NCBI RefSeq assembly: GCF_030848805.1
Contig: NC_092360.1
Location: forward strand, 13,826,001 to 13,890,000
DNA: 64,000 bases
Origin: Temnothorax longispinosus
Lineage: Eukaryota > Arthropoda > Insecta > Hymenoptera > Formicidae
Direction: 5' to 3'
Shown: positions 1 to 11,297 of the stretch, piece by piece
Numbering within the stretch: position 1 is the first letter of the stretch
Layout of the letters: the number at the start of each line of letters is the position of its first letter
The notes under the pieces: model-generated
The model's database searches: none
Seen by the model: only the letters and a program-made list of their open reading frames with translations
Told to the model about the DNA's origin: nothing
Program-made: the position numbers and the translations under genes

Positions 1-275
1 TATTCGACTGTATGTTTATTACGTTTTGAACAAAGGAGAAATACATGTTGTGTAAATATTGTCATCATAAAGTACAAATTTACTTGTTTTTATTTCATAG
101 AAACACATCATTATAAAAGAATTTGCAATCAAATTATACCTGATAATTTTACACCAATACATTGCAATATACATGATAATCTCATAAGCGCGCGTTTAAT
201 CTCATCACATTACAATCCCTTGATTTTGGATTTTATGTAAAATATGTTGTGTTTTACACTTCTTTTAAACCTTAA

Positions 276-3200
276 TTACAATTTGAATTCCAAGCCCAAG
301 GACTGCGCGATAAATGATAAAATGTCGGTACTTTCTTCAATCTAAAATAAAATGTATATAAAATATATAAATTTTTATAAGATTTTTTAAATAAACTCAT
401 TTATACATGTGTCTTAAGTACGAATCGTTTTCTGCAGAAATATTTACCACTTTCATGGTTGGTTTTCCACCGCCATGACCTGCCTTGGTATCTATTCTTG
501 CAAGTAAAAGGTTTTTCTGTTTCGACACATTTCCAAGCGTATATTGAAGAGTTGCTGTTAACTTAAGAGTATGCAAAGGTTCGACACGGTCATCATCATC
601 GTCGTCATCATGATCAGCAGTCAGAAGCAACATTGCTGGATATTGTATGTCACCTGGTGGCACTTTTACATTATGTAAAGGTGAATATTTCAACAAGTTC
701 TCGAAATGCTTGGGATCGTCGGAACTTCCATAATCCGAAACCCAATTAGAGCCGATGGTAAACTTATGAAAGCGTAACATATCCATAACTCTGCAATTTA
801 AAAAAAAAAGTTAATGTTTTTTATATATGCCACGCGCGTCAATAACTTAAAAATAAATTAAATAAAAAGATTTAACTAACCCCACGTCAGCTATGGCGAC
901 GCCAAACAGATCAGGTGTTTGATTTATACATACGGCAACAGTCAGACCTTCATTGCTGCTACCTTGAACTGTCAATTTCGCAGAGGTAGTGTATCCATTT
1001 TCTACAAGATATTTTGCTGCATATTGAAAATCATCGAATACATTTTGCCATCTTTCTCCATATTCACTACAACAAAGAATGGCACTTTTTGTTCAAACAG
1101 ATACACACACATTTCTATAAAAGTGTTCTTTCTATTGTTACATACCCTCCTCCACGAACATTAGCAACAGCAAATACTCCATTAAAATGTTGTATAAAAC
1201 TAAGTCTTGTAATACTGAACGTAGGTTGGATACTTGAATCGAAACCACCATATCCATAAAGTAAGCCTGGCATACTTCCATCTAATACAGCATCCTACAT
1301 TAAAAATTTTCTGATAATTTTTTAATTTTAACATTAATCAGAAAGACACAAAAATTTTTTTAATAATCTTAAACCATTTTTAAGTAGCTTCTTAAGTCGA
1401 AAATCTACAGCTCATATGATAAAAAAATATATTTTGTTATTAATTTTTTAAATAATCTACGTACATTCTTTGTTACTATAAACATGGGTATTTTTGTACC
1501 ATCCTTGCTTGGATAAAATATTTGACTAGTTTTGTATAAACTTGCATCAAAACCCTTCATTTTGATTTCTCGCAAGATCTGAAAACAATATTAATCATCG
1601 AGTTATAACTGTACCTAACAGAAAAAACTCATATCATATTTATTTGAAAAGATAGATACTAACTCGTGGTTCCTTTTCTTTTTTTAAATCAATCGTATAT
1701 ATAATTCCTGGGGTTAGGAATGATGTAAATTTATAAAATATCTCAGAATATTTCTTTTCTCCTGAGAATCCGATCACAGTGCCATGATCAAGAGGAAACG
1801 TTCTAAGAACTTTACCAGTGTTCAAGCAGTGCAGTTGCAAAATGTTCTATGAAATATTTAATTTTTAGCGTTCCTGCAGCAATCAATCTAAATATTTTAA
1901 GTATATATGTTTACCTTAACATCTTGTATGTAACAAGCAACAAATTTGTCTCCATCCACAGCACTAGCCCAATATAGTACATTCTCAGAATGTTCTGGCA
2001 AAAGATCAACCCATTTGTCTTGATCATAATCCAACAAATCTACAGCTATCAACTTGTAATTAGGAGCACCTTTATTTGTGCAAAACACAGCTTTGTTACC
2101 AATATTGGTCACGTACTGAAAATACAGAGAAATATGATAATAACATAGAAGTGTAAGAATATTTAAGGAAAAACAAAATATTTATAATACCAACTTCGTA
2201 ATAAGCTTCAAACTTATCGACAATTTGTGTCAACGGCAAATTGTTTTTTATTTCCATTCCATCTTTTAATGGCGTAAAATATACTAAATTATCTCTGCAA
2301 TCCTTTCGAGGAGTAACAATGAGCCATTTACCACAATCAGACACTTGTGCACCTCTGATAAAACAATAATAGATTTGTACCACACACATACAAACAGATT
2401 ATCTTAGTTATTTCCTTACATTCATGTATATAAACATATGTATATAATATACATATATAAATATACATATACATATAAATTAATATTGCATATCTAGATA
2501 TATTAGAAAATATAACTAGGTATATTTTGATTTGCTATAGATTTACTACATAATTTGAGAATCTACTCATAAAATATAGATTTTAATGTCTAAGTAATGT
2601 CTAATAAAACATTTGATAATAGAATGTTATAGAGAAATCTAAAAAAAAAAACTTAAGTTACAAAACTCACATTATCCATAATGGTTCTTCAGGAAACTCA
2701 ACGGCGACAACATCATCCGACTGCGGTGTACCAACAATGTGGTAGCATAGTTTTTGGTTTTGATAACTTAACGTTTCTGAACCGTCAGTCTTCCCTTGCT
2801 GATCTCGATATTGTCCATAAAAAATACCACGATTGTCGTGAGTCCATGTAATCGATGAAAACTTGACTTTTTCCAAAATTTCTGGGTAATTTTCACCTTC
2901 ATGAAAATGTTTTATATATTTTTAGTAAATAAATGTCTATTATATCATAACTGTAAGAAAGTTTAATAATTTTGACATTCAATAGGAATAAAGGCCAATA
3001 ATCGAGCAAAACAGTAGATGTCAAAAATTGTAAGTTCATTTCATCTCATACTACATACATATATATGACAGGACGTTTCAAATACACAGTGTCTTCTTCA
3101 GCCGACGAAAAATAGATATAGTTTCCCCACCAAATTGAAATCGCAAAAAATGAAAGAAATAAAGAATTGATATCTCAAATAATACACAAAGATCCCATCG

Positions 3201-3343
3201 TACGCCGGGGTGTAAACCTTTACATTATTTGAGATATCAATCCTTTAATTTATTTAATTTTTACTGTTTCAATTTGGTGGGGAAACTATATACTATATAT
3301 TTTTCGTCGGCTGAAGAAGACACTGTGCGTTCGAAACGTCCTG

Positions 3344-3401
<58 letters not shown>

Positions 3402-4334
3402 GTAGTATGAGATGAAATGAACTTACAATTTGACATTTAATGTTTTGCTCGATTATTGACCTTTATTCCTATTGTATTAAGACATACGAGCAATTTTCTT
3501 TTAATTTTGACATTATTTTACCAGTATGGACATTCAAGAAGTGGATAGTATTCCAATCAGAACCGCTTTTAAATAATCCATATGCGAAAATGCTACCATC
3601 CTCGCTGAAGCTACTAGTGGTGGTAATTGCGACAGTTCCATCCTCAGAAAGAGTATTGGGATCAAGAAATACCCTTGGTTCACTTTCGAGGGTATCTTGT
3701 ACGTATATAACACTGAAAAAAAGTCCATTAAGTCAAGACAATATATGATGCATGTTAGAAACTAGGAATGTTAAGAATTTGAATTATACCTTTGGTTTTG
3801 CAAACCAGTATTTTTATAAAAGTAATATTTCTCGCCGTGTTTGGCGGGGCACGAATACCTAGAAAAATCCCACAGTTGTTTCACACGTTCGTGAATATTA
3901 TCACGCGCTTTGTACGCAGCCAGATACGGTTTAGTGATAGCATTTTGAGCATCGACAAAAGCTTTCGTTTCTGCCGAATCTGGATCTTCCAGCCATCTGT
4001 AAGGATCTTTTATCTACAAACAAAATACTGACTCTTTATATAATATAATATTTAAATGCACCTTATTTATATCATTATTATGTTATTAAATTTAACATGT
4101 ATCTCCTATTTCAACATAAAACAATAAATTACTACTTGTGCAATCTCTGCCTTTCTTCATAATCCCCGCTAAAGGCTAATTGTCGTTTGATAAGGAAATT
4201 GAATGTCCACCAAAATGCTTTCAAGATTTAAATATACTGTGATTAGTGTTAAATACACTAAATACCTTAACGCCGTGGTACTCATCGACAACGCTCTCGT
4301 CCCTGCGTGCCTCGGGGTAGCGTATCCTCGTCAT
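276..4334 (-). CDS. PREP: Prolyl oligopeptidase paralogue, copy A (S9A family, probably catalytically impaired)
   Basis: Twelve exons, read from high to low coordinates: 4334-4266, 4013-3790, 3712-3522, 2896-2671, 2354-2195, 2115-1915, 1846-1664, 1578-1465, 1294-1146, 1066-881, 790-448 and 341-276. All have GT-AG borders and joining phases, giving 703 residues without a stop. The start [13 protein letters not shown] matches the family N-terminus, and the last exon gives [15 protein letters not shown] before the stop. The family cleaves short peptides after proline in the cytosol, with a seven-bladed propeller covering an alpha/beta-hydrolase domain. Compared with copy B, the nucleophile elbow reads GSSNEG instead of GGSNGG, the Asp loop reads [12 protein letters not shown] instead of HDDRVVP, and nine residues before QNVFDD are missing. 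The Ser (about 543) and His (about 673) are still there. The open frame argues against a dead pseudogene, but activity is doubtful. Confidence 0.85.
2980..3474. mobile_element. Foldback (long inverted-repeat) element in PREP copy A intron 3
   Basis: This 495-bp stretch is absent from the same intron of copy B. Its two halves are near-perfect inverted complements: CAATAGGAATAAAGG opens it and CCTTTATTCCTATTG closes it. The arms continue through GACAGGACGTTTC, CTTCTTCAGCCGACGAAAAA and GGTTTCCCCACC-like blocks to a loop near 3190-3225. A long TA tract lies in the right arm. The word AATTTTGACATT occurs just before it (2968-2979) and again at 3503-3514, which may be a target duplication. No transposase is encoded. 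Confidence 0.85.
3345..3398. repeat. (TA)n microsatellite
   Basis: An uninterrupted TA dinucleotide run of about 50 bp inside the right arm of the foldback element. The left arm has only a few TA units at the matching place, so the tract expanded after insertion. Confidence 0.95.
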
Positions 4335-4423
4335 AATTCTCGATCGACTCGCGTTTTCCCGTATACAATAAATCGCCACCTAAATGCACAGAGAAACTTT
4401 GTCTTAACGATATTCGCGCACGT

Positions 4424-4563
4424 CCCTGGTAAAAATTACCGATAGAAACCGTTAGAAACGGAAAGAAACGCATAGTAAAACAGTCAGAAACGGATAGAAT
4501 GCACGTTCTATCCGTGTTTTACTATGCATTTCTTTCCGTTTCTAACGGTAATTTTTACCAGGG
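4424..4563. mobile_element. 140-bp palindromic MITE in the PREP copy A leader
   Basis: The sequence starts CCCTGGTAAAAATTACC and ends with its complement. The arms contain CCGTTAGAAACGGAAAGAAA and GCATAGTAAAACA, so almost the whole element folds into one hairpin. Copy B has the uninterrupted target CGCGCACGTGCGAGCC. In copy A the element is flanked by GT on both sides, consistent with a 2-bp target duplication. It has no coding capacity, and I cannot assign a superfamily. Confidence 0.85.
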
Positions 4564-4578
4564 GTGCGAGCCTCTTTC

Positions 4579-4958
4579 CATGTGTAAGATCTTTTAATTC
4601 AAGATAACGACAGTCCTTTATTTTATAAATATATACATATAATCCGCGAACATTCCCTCGTTACTTTACCGCAAGGCTTTTCGACCGATCTATCTCTCTC
4701 TCCCTATGTATATATATATATAGATATCTCGCACGCACCTATGATTCTCTCTCTCCAAATACTTCTCGCTCAGGGACTCAATTCTATCTGCCGCCCGTGC
4801 CTTCCTTCAGAACGCGCGAAGGCTTTTCCTTTCCCCTACTCCATCTAACCTTCCGGGGTTCTCGTTTATTTATTTTTGGGCTAACGCTATCCAACCGACT
4901 CATACCTATCTCTATTTGAAAATCGTACACTTATATCTATTCAAAAATCTTACACATG
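4579..4958. mobile_element. About 380-bp inverted-repeat MITE upstream of PREP copy A
   Basis: The ends CATGTGTAAGATCTTTT and AAAATCTTACACATG are inverted repeats. Copy B carries the flanks directly joined (TTTCCACGTACGTCAATT), so the block is an insertion. The interior is AT- and CT-rich, includes (TA)n near 4708-4725 and has no open frame. Exact borders and the target duplication are uncertain by a few bases. Confidence 0.7.
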
Positions 4959-4985
4959 TACGTCAATTCTCACCGGAGCAAACAC

Positions 4986-5682
4986 CAAATCTTCTTCTTC
5001 TTATATTATGGCCTTCAAGCAAATACTGCTCCAAAGATGGCCAGGACGACCTCTTGTCGTAATCACTAGCCGCAATACGCAATCGAGGTGTCTTTAACCC
5101 GACGGTTGAGTCTATGGACTTCGATAACCGTAGGGTAAGGTTCTATGTCGCTGAGTAAATCTTCTGTCGGAATCGACTGGGGGATGTCTTTAATTATACC
5201 AGTTCTTACTGTTTTATACGAGGGGACGAAGGCCTTAAGATTATAAGTAGCTAATATTGTTACAAGCGTAAATTGAGGAATTTACTCATCAATCTAGAAG
5301 TGATTCATTCGCCACTCGCCACTCGGCGAGTCGATGTTATCTGCCGATTGAATTTATACGGTCATAACTACATCAAGAACACTTACTTCAGTACAAACAT
5401 TGCAAAAGTGTTGCTAATTCTTACTGCAACATTAATAAATATTAACGATACGCCGATGAATATTAAAAAGATGTGAGACTTCATGAACTATTTTCCAAAA
5501 CATTTTTTTACCATTTATTTTTTATGTAATTATAATCGATAAAAAATATGGAAATATTTCTGTACAGAGATTTACAGTTTAGTTAAAGGCAGCTAATTAT
5601 TACATATGCTTCAGATATTACTCGGAATAAACATCTAACATTTCATTTAACGTTTTTCACGCTCAATTATGCTCGAGTATTA
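4986..5682. other. Spacer between the two PREP units
   Basis: It shows no homology to the sequence upstream of copy B. It contains the retroelement gag-like remnant (5066-5236), a TTC-rich run at about 4990-5003, and then AT-rich sequence. The final 40 or so bases may already belong to the right duplicated unit, whose left counterpart would lie outside the window. No gene seen. Confidence 0.6.
5066..5236 (-). pseudogene. Degenerate gag-like fragment of a non-LTR retrotransposon
   Basis: The minus strand reads open for 56 codons up to a TAG, with the pattern FVPSYKTVRTGIIKDIP, then DLLSDIEP, then VIEVHRLNRR. That spacing resembles the RNA-binding gag domain of insect LINEs (VPS-G-I-VP...EELL..IE...V..V.RLNRR). 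Beyond the stop another frame continues with RGRPGHLWSSICLKA-like residues, suggesting a frameshifted remnant. It lies in the spacer between the two PREP units, near the duplication junction. The family resemblance is from memory and moderate. Confidence 0.4.
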
Positions 5683-8600
5683 TATTCGACTGTATGTTTA
5701 TTACGTTTTGAACAAAGGAGAAATACATGTTGTGTAAATATTGTCGTCATAAAGTACAAATTTACTTGTTTTTATTTCATAGAAACACATCATTACAAAA
5801 GAATTTGCAATCAAAGTATACCTGATAATTTTGCACCAATACATTGCAATATACATGATAATCTCATAAGCGCGCGTTAAATCTCATCACATTACAATCC
5901 CTTGATTTTGGATTTTATGTAAAATATGTTGTGTTTTACACTTCTTTTGAACCTTAATTACAATTTGAATTCCAAGCCCAAGGACTGCGCGATAAATGAT
6001 AAAATGTCGGTACTTTCTTCAATCTAAAATAAAATGTATATAAAATATAAACATTTTTATAAGATTTTTTAAATAAACTCATTTATACATGCGTCTTAAG
6101 TACGAATCGTTTTCTGCAGAAATATTTACCACTTTCATGGTTGGTTTTCCACCGCCATGACCTGCCTTGGTATCTATTCTTGCAAGTAATGGGTTTTTCT
6201 GTTTCGACACATTTCCAAGCGTATATTGAAGAGTTGCTGTTAACTTAAGAGTATGCAAAGGTACGACACGGTCATCATGATCAGCAGTCAGAAGCAACAT
6301 CGCTGGATATTGTATGTCACCTGGTGGCACTTTTACATTATGTAAAGGTGAATATTTCAACAAGTTCTCGAAATGCTTGGGATCGTCGGAACTTCCATAA
6401 TCCGAAACCCAAGCAGAGCCGATGGTAAACTTATGAAAGCGTAACATATCCATAACTCTGCAATTTTAAAAAGAAAGTTAATGTTTTTTATACATGCCAC
6501 GCGCTTCAATAATTTAAAAATAAATTAAATAAAAAGATTTAACTAACCCTACTTGAGCTATGGCGGCGCCGAACAGATCAGGTCTTTGATTTATACATAC
6601 GGCAACAGCCAGACCTCCATTGCTGCCACCTTGAATTGTCAATTTCGCAGAGGTAGTGTATCCATTTTCTACAAGATATTTTGCTGCATATTGAAAATCA
6701 TCGAATACATTTTGCCTATTAAAGAAGCGTCCTGCATTGTGCCATCTTTCTCCATATTCACTACAACAAAGAATGGCACTTTTTGTACAAGCAGATACAC
6801 ACACACACACATTTCTATAAATTTGTTCTTCCTATTGTTACATACCCTCCTCCACGAACATTAGCAACAGCAAGTACTCCATTAAAATGTTGTATAAAAA
6901 CAAGTCTTGTAACACTGAATGTAGGTTGGATACTTGCATTGAAACCACCATATCCATAAAGTAAGCCTGGCATACTTCCATCTAATACAGCATCCTACAT
7001 TAAAAATTTTCTGATAATTTTTTAATTTTAACATTGATCAGAAAGACACAGACATTTTTTTAATAATCTTAAACGATTTTTAAGTCGCTTCTTAAGTCGA
7101 AAATCTAGCTCACATGATAAAAAAAATATATTTTGTAATTAATTTTTTAAATAATCTACGTACATTTTTTGTTACTATAAACATGGGTATTTTTGTACCA
7201 TCCTTGCTTGGATAAAATATTTGACTAGTTTTGTATAAACTTGCATCAAAACCCTTCACTTTGATTTCTCGCAAGATCTGAAAACAGTATTAATCATCGA
7301 GTTATAACTGTACCTAACAGAAAAAACTCATATCATATTTATTTGAAAAGATAGATACTAACTCGTGGTTCCTTTTCTTTTTTTAAATCAATCGTATATA
7401 TAATTCCTGGGGTTAGGAATGATGTAAATTGATAAAATATCTCAGAATATTTCTTTTCTCCTGAGAATCCGAGGACAGTGCCAAGATCAAGAGGAAACGT
7501 TCTAAGAACTTTACCAGTGTTCAAGCAATGCAGTTGCAAAATGTTCTATAAAATATTTAATTTTTAGCGTTCCTACAGCAATCAATCTGAATATTTTAAG
7601 TATATATGTTTACCTTAACATCTTGTATGTAACAAGCAACAAATTTGTCTCCATCCACAGCACTAGCCCAATCTAGTACGTTCTCAGAATGTTCTGGCAA
7701 AAGATCAACCCATTTGTCTTGTTCATAATCCAACAAATCTACAGCTATCAACTTGTAATTAGGAGCACCTTTATTTGTGCGAAACACAGCTTTGTTACCA
7801 ATATTGGTCACGTACTGAAAATACAGAGAGATATGATAATAACATAGAAGTGTAAGAATATTTAAGGAAAAACAAAATATTTATAATACCAACTTCGTAA
7901 TCAGCTTCAAGCTTATCGACAACTTGTATCAATGGCAAATTGTTTTTTATTTCCATTCCATCTTTTAGTGGCGTAAAATATACTAAATTATCTCTGCAAT
8001 CCTTTAGAGGAGTAACAATGAGCCATTTACCACAATCAGACACTTGTGCACCTCTGATAAAACAATAATAGATATGTACCATACACGTACGAGCAGATTA
8101 TCTTAGTTATTTCCTTACATTTATATATATATATATATAAACATATGTTATGTATATAATATACATATATAAAAATATACATATGCACATAAATTAATAT
8201 TGCATATCTAGATATATTAGAAAATAAAACTGGGTATATTTTGATTTGCTATAGATTTACTACATAATTTGAGAATCTACTCATAAAATATAGATTTTAA
8301 TGTCTAAGTAATGTCTAATAAAACATTTGATAATAGAATATTATAGAAAAATCTAAAAAAAAAAACTTAAGTTACAAAACTCACATCCTCCACAATGGTT
8401 CTTCAGGAAACTCAACGGCGACAACATCATCCGACTGCGGTGTATCAACAACGTGGTAGCATAGTTTTTGGTTTTGATTACCTAACGTTTCTGAACCGTC
8501 AGTCTTCCCTTGCTGATCTCGATATTGTCCATAAAAAATACCACGATTGTCGTGAGTCCATGTAATCGGTGAAAACTTGACTTTTTCCAAAATTTCTGGG

Positions 8601-9745
8601 TAATTTTCACCTTCATGAAAATGTTTTATATATTTTTAGTAAATAAACGTCTATTATATCATAACTGTATGAAAGTTTAAGAATTTTGACATTATTTTAC
8701 CAGTATGGGCATTCAAGAAGTGAATAGTACTCCAATCAGAACCGCTTTTAGATAATCCATATGCGAAAATGCTACCATCTTCACTGAAGCTACTACTGGT
8801 AATTGCAACAGTTCCATCCTCAGAAAAAGTATTGGGATCAAGAAATACCCTTGGTTCACTTTCGAGAGTATCTTGTACATATAAGACACTGAAAAAAAAG
8901 TCCATTAAGTCAAGACAATATATACAGATGCATGTTAGAAACTAGGAATGTTAGGAATTTCAAATTATACCTTTGGTTTTGCAAACCAGTATTTTTGTAA
9001 AAGTAATATTTCTCGCCGTGTTTGGCGGGGCACGAATACTTTGGAAAATCCCACAGTTGTTTCAAACGTTCGTGAATATTATCACGCGCTTTGTACGCAG
9101 CCAGATACGGTTTAGTGATAGCATTTTGGGCATCGACAAAAGCTTTCGTTTCTGCCGAATCTGGATCTTCCAGCCATCTATAAGGATCTTTTATCTATAA
9201 AACAAAATACTGACTCTTTATATAATATTTAAATGCACCTTATTTATATCATTATTATATTATTATATTTAACACCTATCTCCTATTTCAACATAAAACA
9301 ATAAATTACTACTTGTGCAATCTCTGCCTTTCTTCATAATCCCCGCTAAAGGCTAATTGTCATTTGATAAGGAAATTGAATGTCCATCAAAATGCCATCA
9401 AGATTTAAATATACTGTGATTAGTGTTAAATACACTAATATATATCATTAGAATCAAGTGTTAAGTGTTAAATATCTCTTTACGAAAATGATAAGTAGAC
9501 ATTTTTAAGAATAACGAGACACTTTGCGACATGTATTCTAACCTCAACGCCGTGGTACTCATCGACGACACTCTCGTCCCTGCGTGCCTCGGGGTAGCGT
9601 ATCCTCGTCATAATTCCCGATCGACCGGCGTCTTCCCGTGTACGATAAATCGCCGCCTAAATGTACAGAGAAACCTTGTCTAATGATATTCGCGCACGTG
9701 CGAGCCTCTTTCCACGTACGTCAATTGTCACCGGAGCAAACACTG
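5683..9745. repeat. Segmental tandem duplication, right unit (PREP copy B)
   Basis: This is the partner of bases 1-4985. It begins TATTCGACTGTATGTTTATT, the first bases of the window, and ends near AACACTG at about 9745. It lacks the three inserted elements of the left unit but has about 110 extra bases in intron 1. Since it retains the adjoining CpG-rich promoter, it is likely the parental locus. Confidence 0.9.
5958..9611 (-). CDS. PREP: Prolyl oligopeptidase (prolyl endopeptidase), copy B
   Basis: Twelve exons, high to low: 9611-9543, 9194-8971, 8888-8701, 8610-8385, 8053-7894, 7814-7614, 7545-7363, 7277-7164, 6994-6846, 6760-6548, 6457-6130 and 6023-5958. They give 706 residues; human PREP has 710. 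The enzyme is a cytosolic serine peptidase that cleaves short peptides after proline. Visible family marks: the propeller opens with [11 protein letters not shown], the oxyanion tyrosine lies in LYGYGGFN, the nucleophile is Ser551 in QGGSNGG, the Asp is Asp637 in [10 protein letters not shown] and the His is His676 in KAGHGGGKP. The start ATG has an in-frame stop upstream. A GTAAAT donor after MKV leads to a short final exon ([10 protein letters not shown]); reading through it would give a non-family tail. Exon 5 uses a weak GTTGGT donor, chosen by phase and alignment. Confidence 0.95.
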
Positions 9746-10480
9746 AATCACGTGATCCGGACTGATCCGCGTCATCCGCGATCCTTGGCTCGACCGCTCC
9801 AACGTTCGAGGTTCGATCGTTCGACCGGTTCGACTTCGACGTGCGCGACTTCGCGCTGCCAAACAAGCCTCCCGATAAAATTCGAAATGGTGAACTCCGC
9901 GGACGGCGGCCCGGATGCGGATAGAGATCGGAGAGACCACTGATCCCGTCGGTCGGTACCGGCGCGAATTTATACGACCTCCGTTCCGCGGAAAAGATAC
10001 GGCGCGAGAAAAGATGCCAGTCAGGATCACGTGACGTTCGTGCGGGTGATCTCAATCTGATCTGATTGTGAGACCGATTAATGAAGCGCACATAGAGAGA
10101 AGGACTCGCGCGACGCGGGCGACGGCACGGCGTGTATGGCGGATTTACCGTCGCCGCAATTTCCAACGAGTTCTCACAGATACCAACAGATACAGCCGTA
10201 GACGACACCCAGCGTGCCGCTCGCAAATCGGCGCGATTGTCAACGTGCTGGCCAAGGCGCCGAGTATCGTAGCTCCAAAGCGCTCCCCACCGAAATCCGT
10301 CGAACGGACGTGGTAATCGTAGTACTGCCGCACGCATCGTCATCTCGTATCTCGTCGCGCGGCGCGTTGCGCCTCGACGACGACCTCGGAAGGAACACCC
10401 GAGCACCGTCCCGTCTGCTTTGACTTCACTTCCGCGAGGCAACGCGGCACATTCGACCGCTTCCGCGTTCGACGCCAAAC
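9612..10480 (-). promoter_or_regulatory. CpG-rich 5' region and promoter of PREP copy B
   Basis: GC content and CpG density rise sharply right after the first exon and fall again at about 10480. Two perfect TCACGTGA E-boxes lie at 9748-9755 and 10027-10034. Long open frames on both strands here reflect the GC bias and resemble no protein I know. The segment beyond about 9745 is missing upstream of copy A. No TATA box was identified, and the exact start site cannot be fixed. Confidence 0.5.
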
Positions 10481-11297
10481 CGAGCGAATTTAATTTAATT
10501 CTAGAGTCTGTTTTCTATTGTTGAACTGGCTGCACTAGTTCAGAGTTAATTTATCTTTTTTTACTCCATATTTATCACCACGTTTACGCGGCGGGGCTAT
10601 GTGTTTACGCAATGACTAATGTACGATAATTTTTTACCGTTTACACGTACGTGCGTAAGTATTCTATATTTCCGAGAGCTGTTTACGCAAGGTATTAACA
10701 CGGAAAGTAACTGATTAATTTGAGTAACTTGCTTCAATTATCTACTTTCGTCGTAACCAATGTCCCAACAGTGACACAGGCTGATGCAGTTCATTTAATG
10801 CTACAAATACTTTGAAGCGCGCGTTCTTCTCCTTCTTTCTTCACTGAAACTGTGACCATTCAGAAGAACAATTTTATTAAAAGTAAAAGAAAAATAATTT
10901 ATAACTAAATTATCAAATATGTTCAAAATAATTCCCTTATTCACTAATGCATTTTTTTGCATCTATTGCAAGTTTCTGGTTTTTTTCGTTGTTTTGAACT
11001 TATTATCTTTTGAACGCCTTATCAAAAGTAACTAAAATTGATGTAATTTAGGTTGTTATATATAGTGAATTACCCATCAGATTTATTTCGTTACTTTTTT
11101 CATATAAATAAAAGGGTTTGAAGTTATTTTTAAAATCATCAAAAAAACGTGATTTTTCAAAGTTTATTAGCTCTAACTTAGTTTTCAACGAAACGTTTCT
11201 AGACCTATGTTTATAGCAACTTTTTTGCTCCAAATTCAATTTCCTATCTACGACCCTGAAGTTTTATTGATCTGACATTCTGACCTAGAACAGTATA
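10481..11297. other. Intergenic, AT-rich, no gene recognised
   Basis: Short open frames only, with no splice-phase chain or family motif. Bases 11040-11260 carry runs of T and A that look repeat-derived, but no terminal repeats were found. Confidence 0.5.

Larger units (their letters stand above)
1..4985. repeat. Segmental tandem duplication, left unit (PREP copy A)
   Basis: This unit aligns with the right unit (5683-9745) through exons, introns and the 3' flank at an offset of 5682 bases, for example the last exons and the sequence downstream of the stop codon. The left border lies outside the window. On the right, homology stops just after the shared word ACCGGAGCAAACAC near 4985. Differences are scattered substitutions, small in-frame indels and three inserted elements. 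The intron similarity suggests a fairly recent duplication or later gene conversion. Confidence 0.93.

Noticed and set aside
397..447. Reading PREP exon 11 straight through to the TGA at 397 (copy B: 6079), giving a tail [14 protein letters not shown]
   Set aside because: A GTAAAT donor follows MKV, and a downstream exon (276-341; copy B 5958-6023) restores the family C-terminus [10 protein letters not shown] in phase 0.
9657..10478. 273-codon minus-strand frame upstream of PREP copy B
   Set aside because: Arg/Ser/Ala-rich, overlaps other long frames in the same CpG-rich block, has no domain, and lies where the promoter must be.
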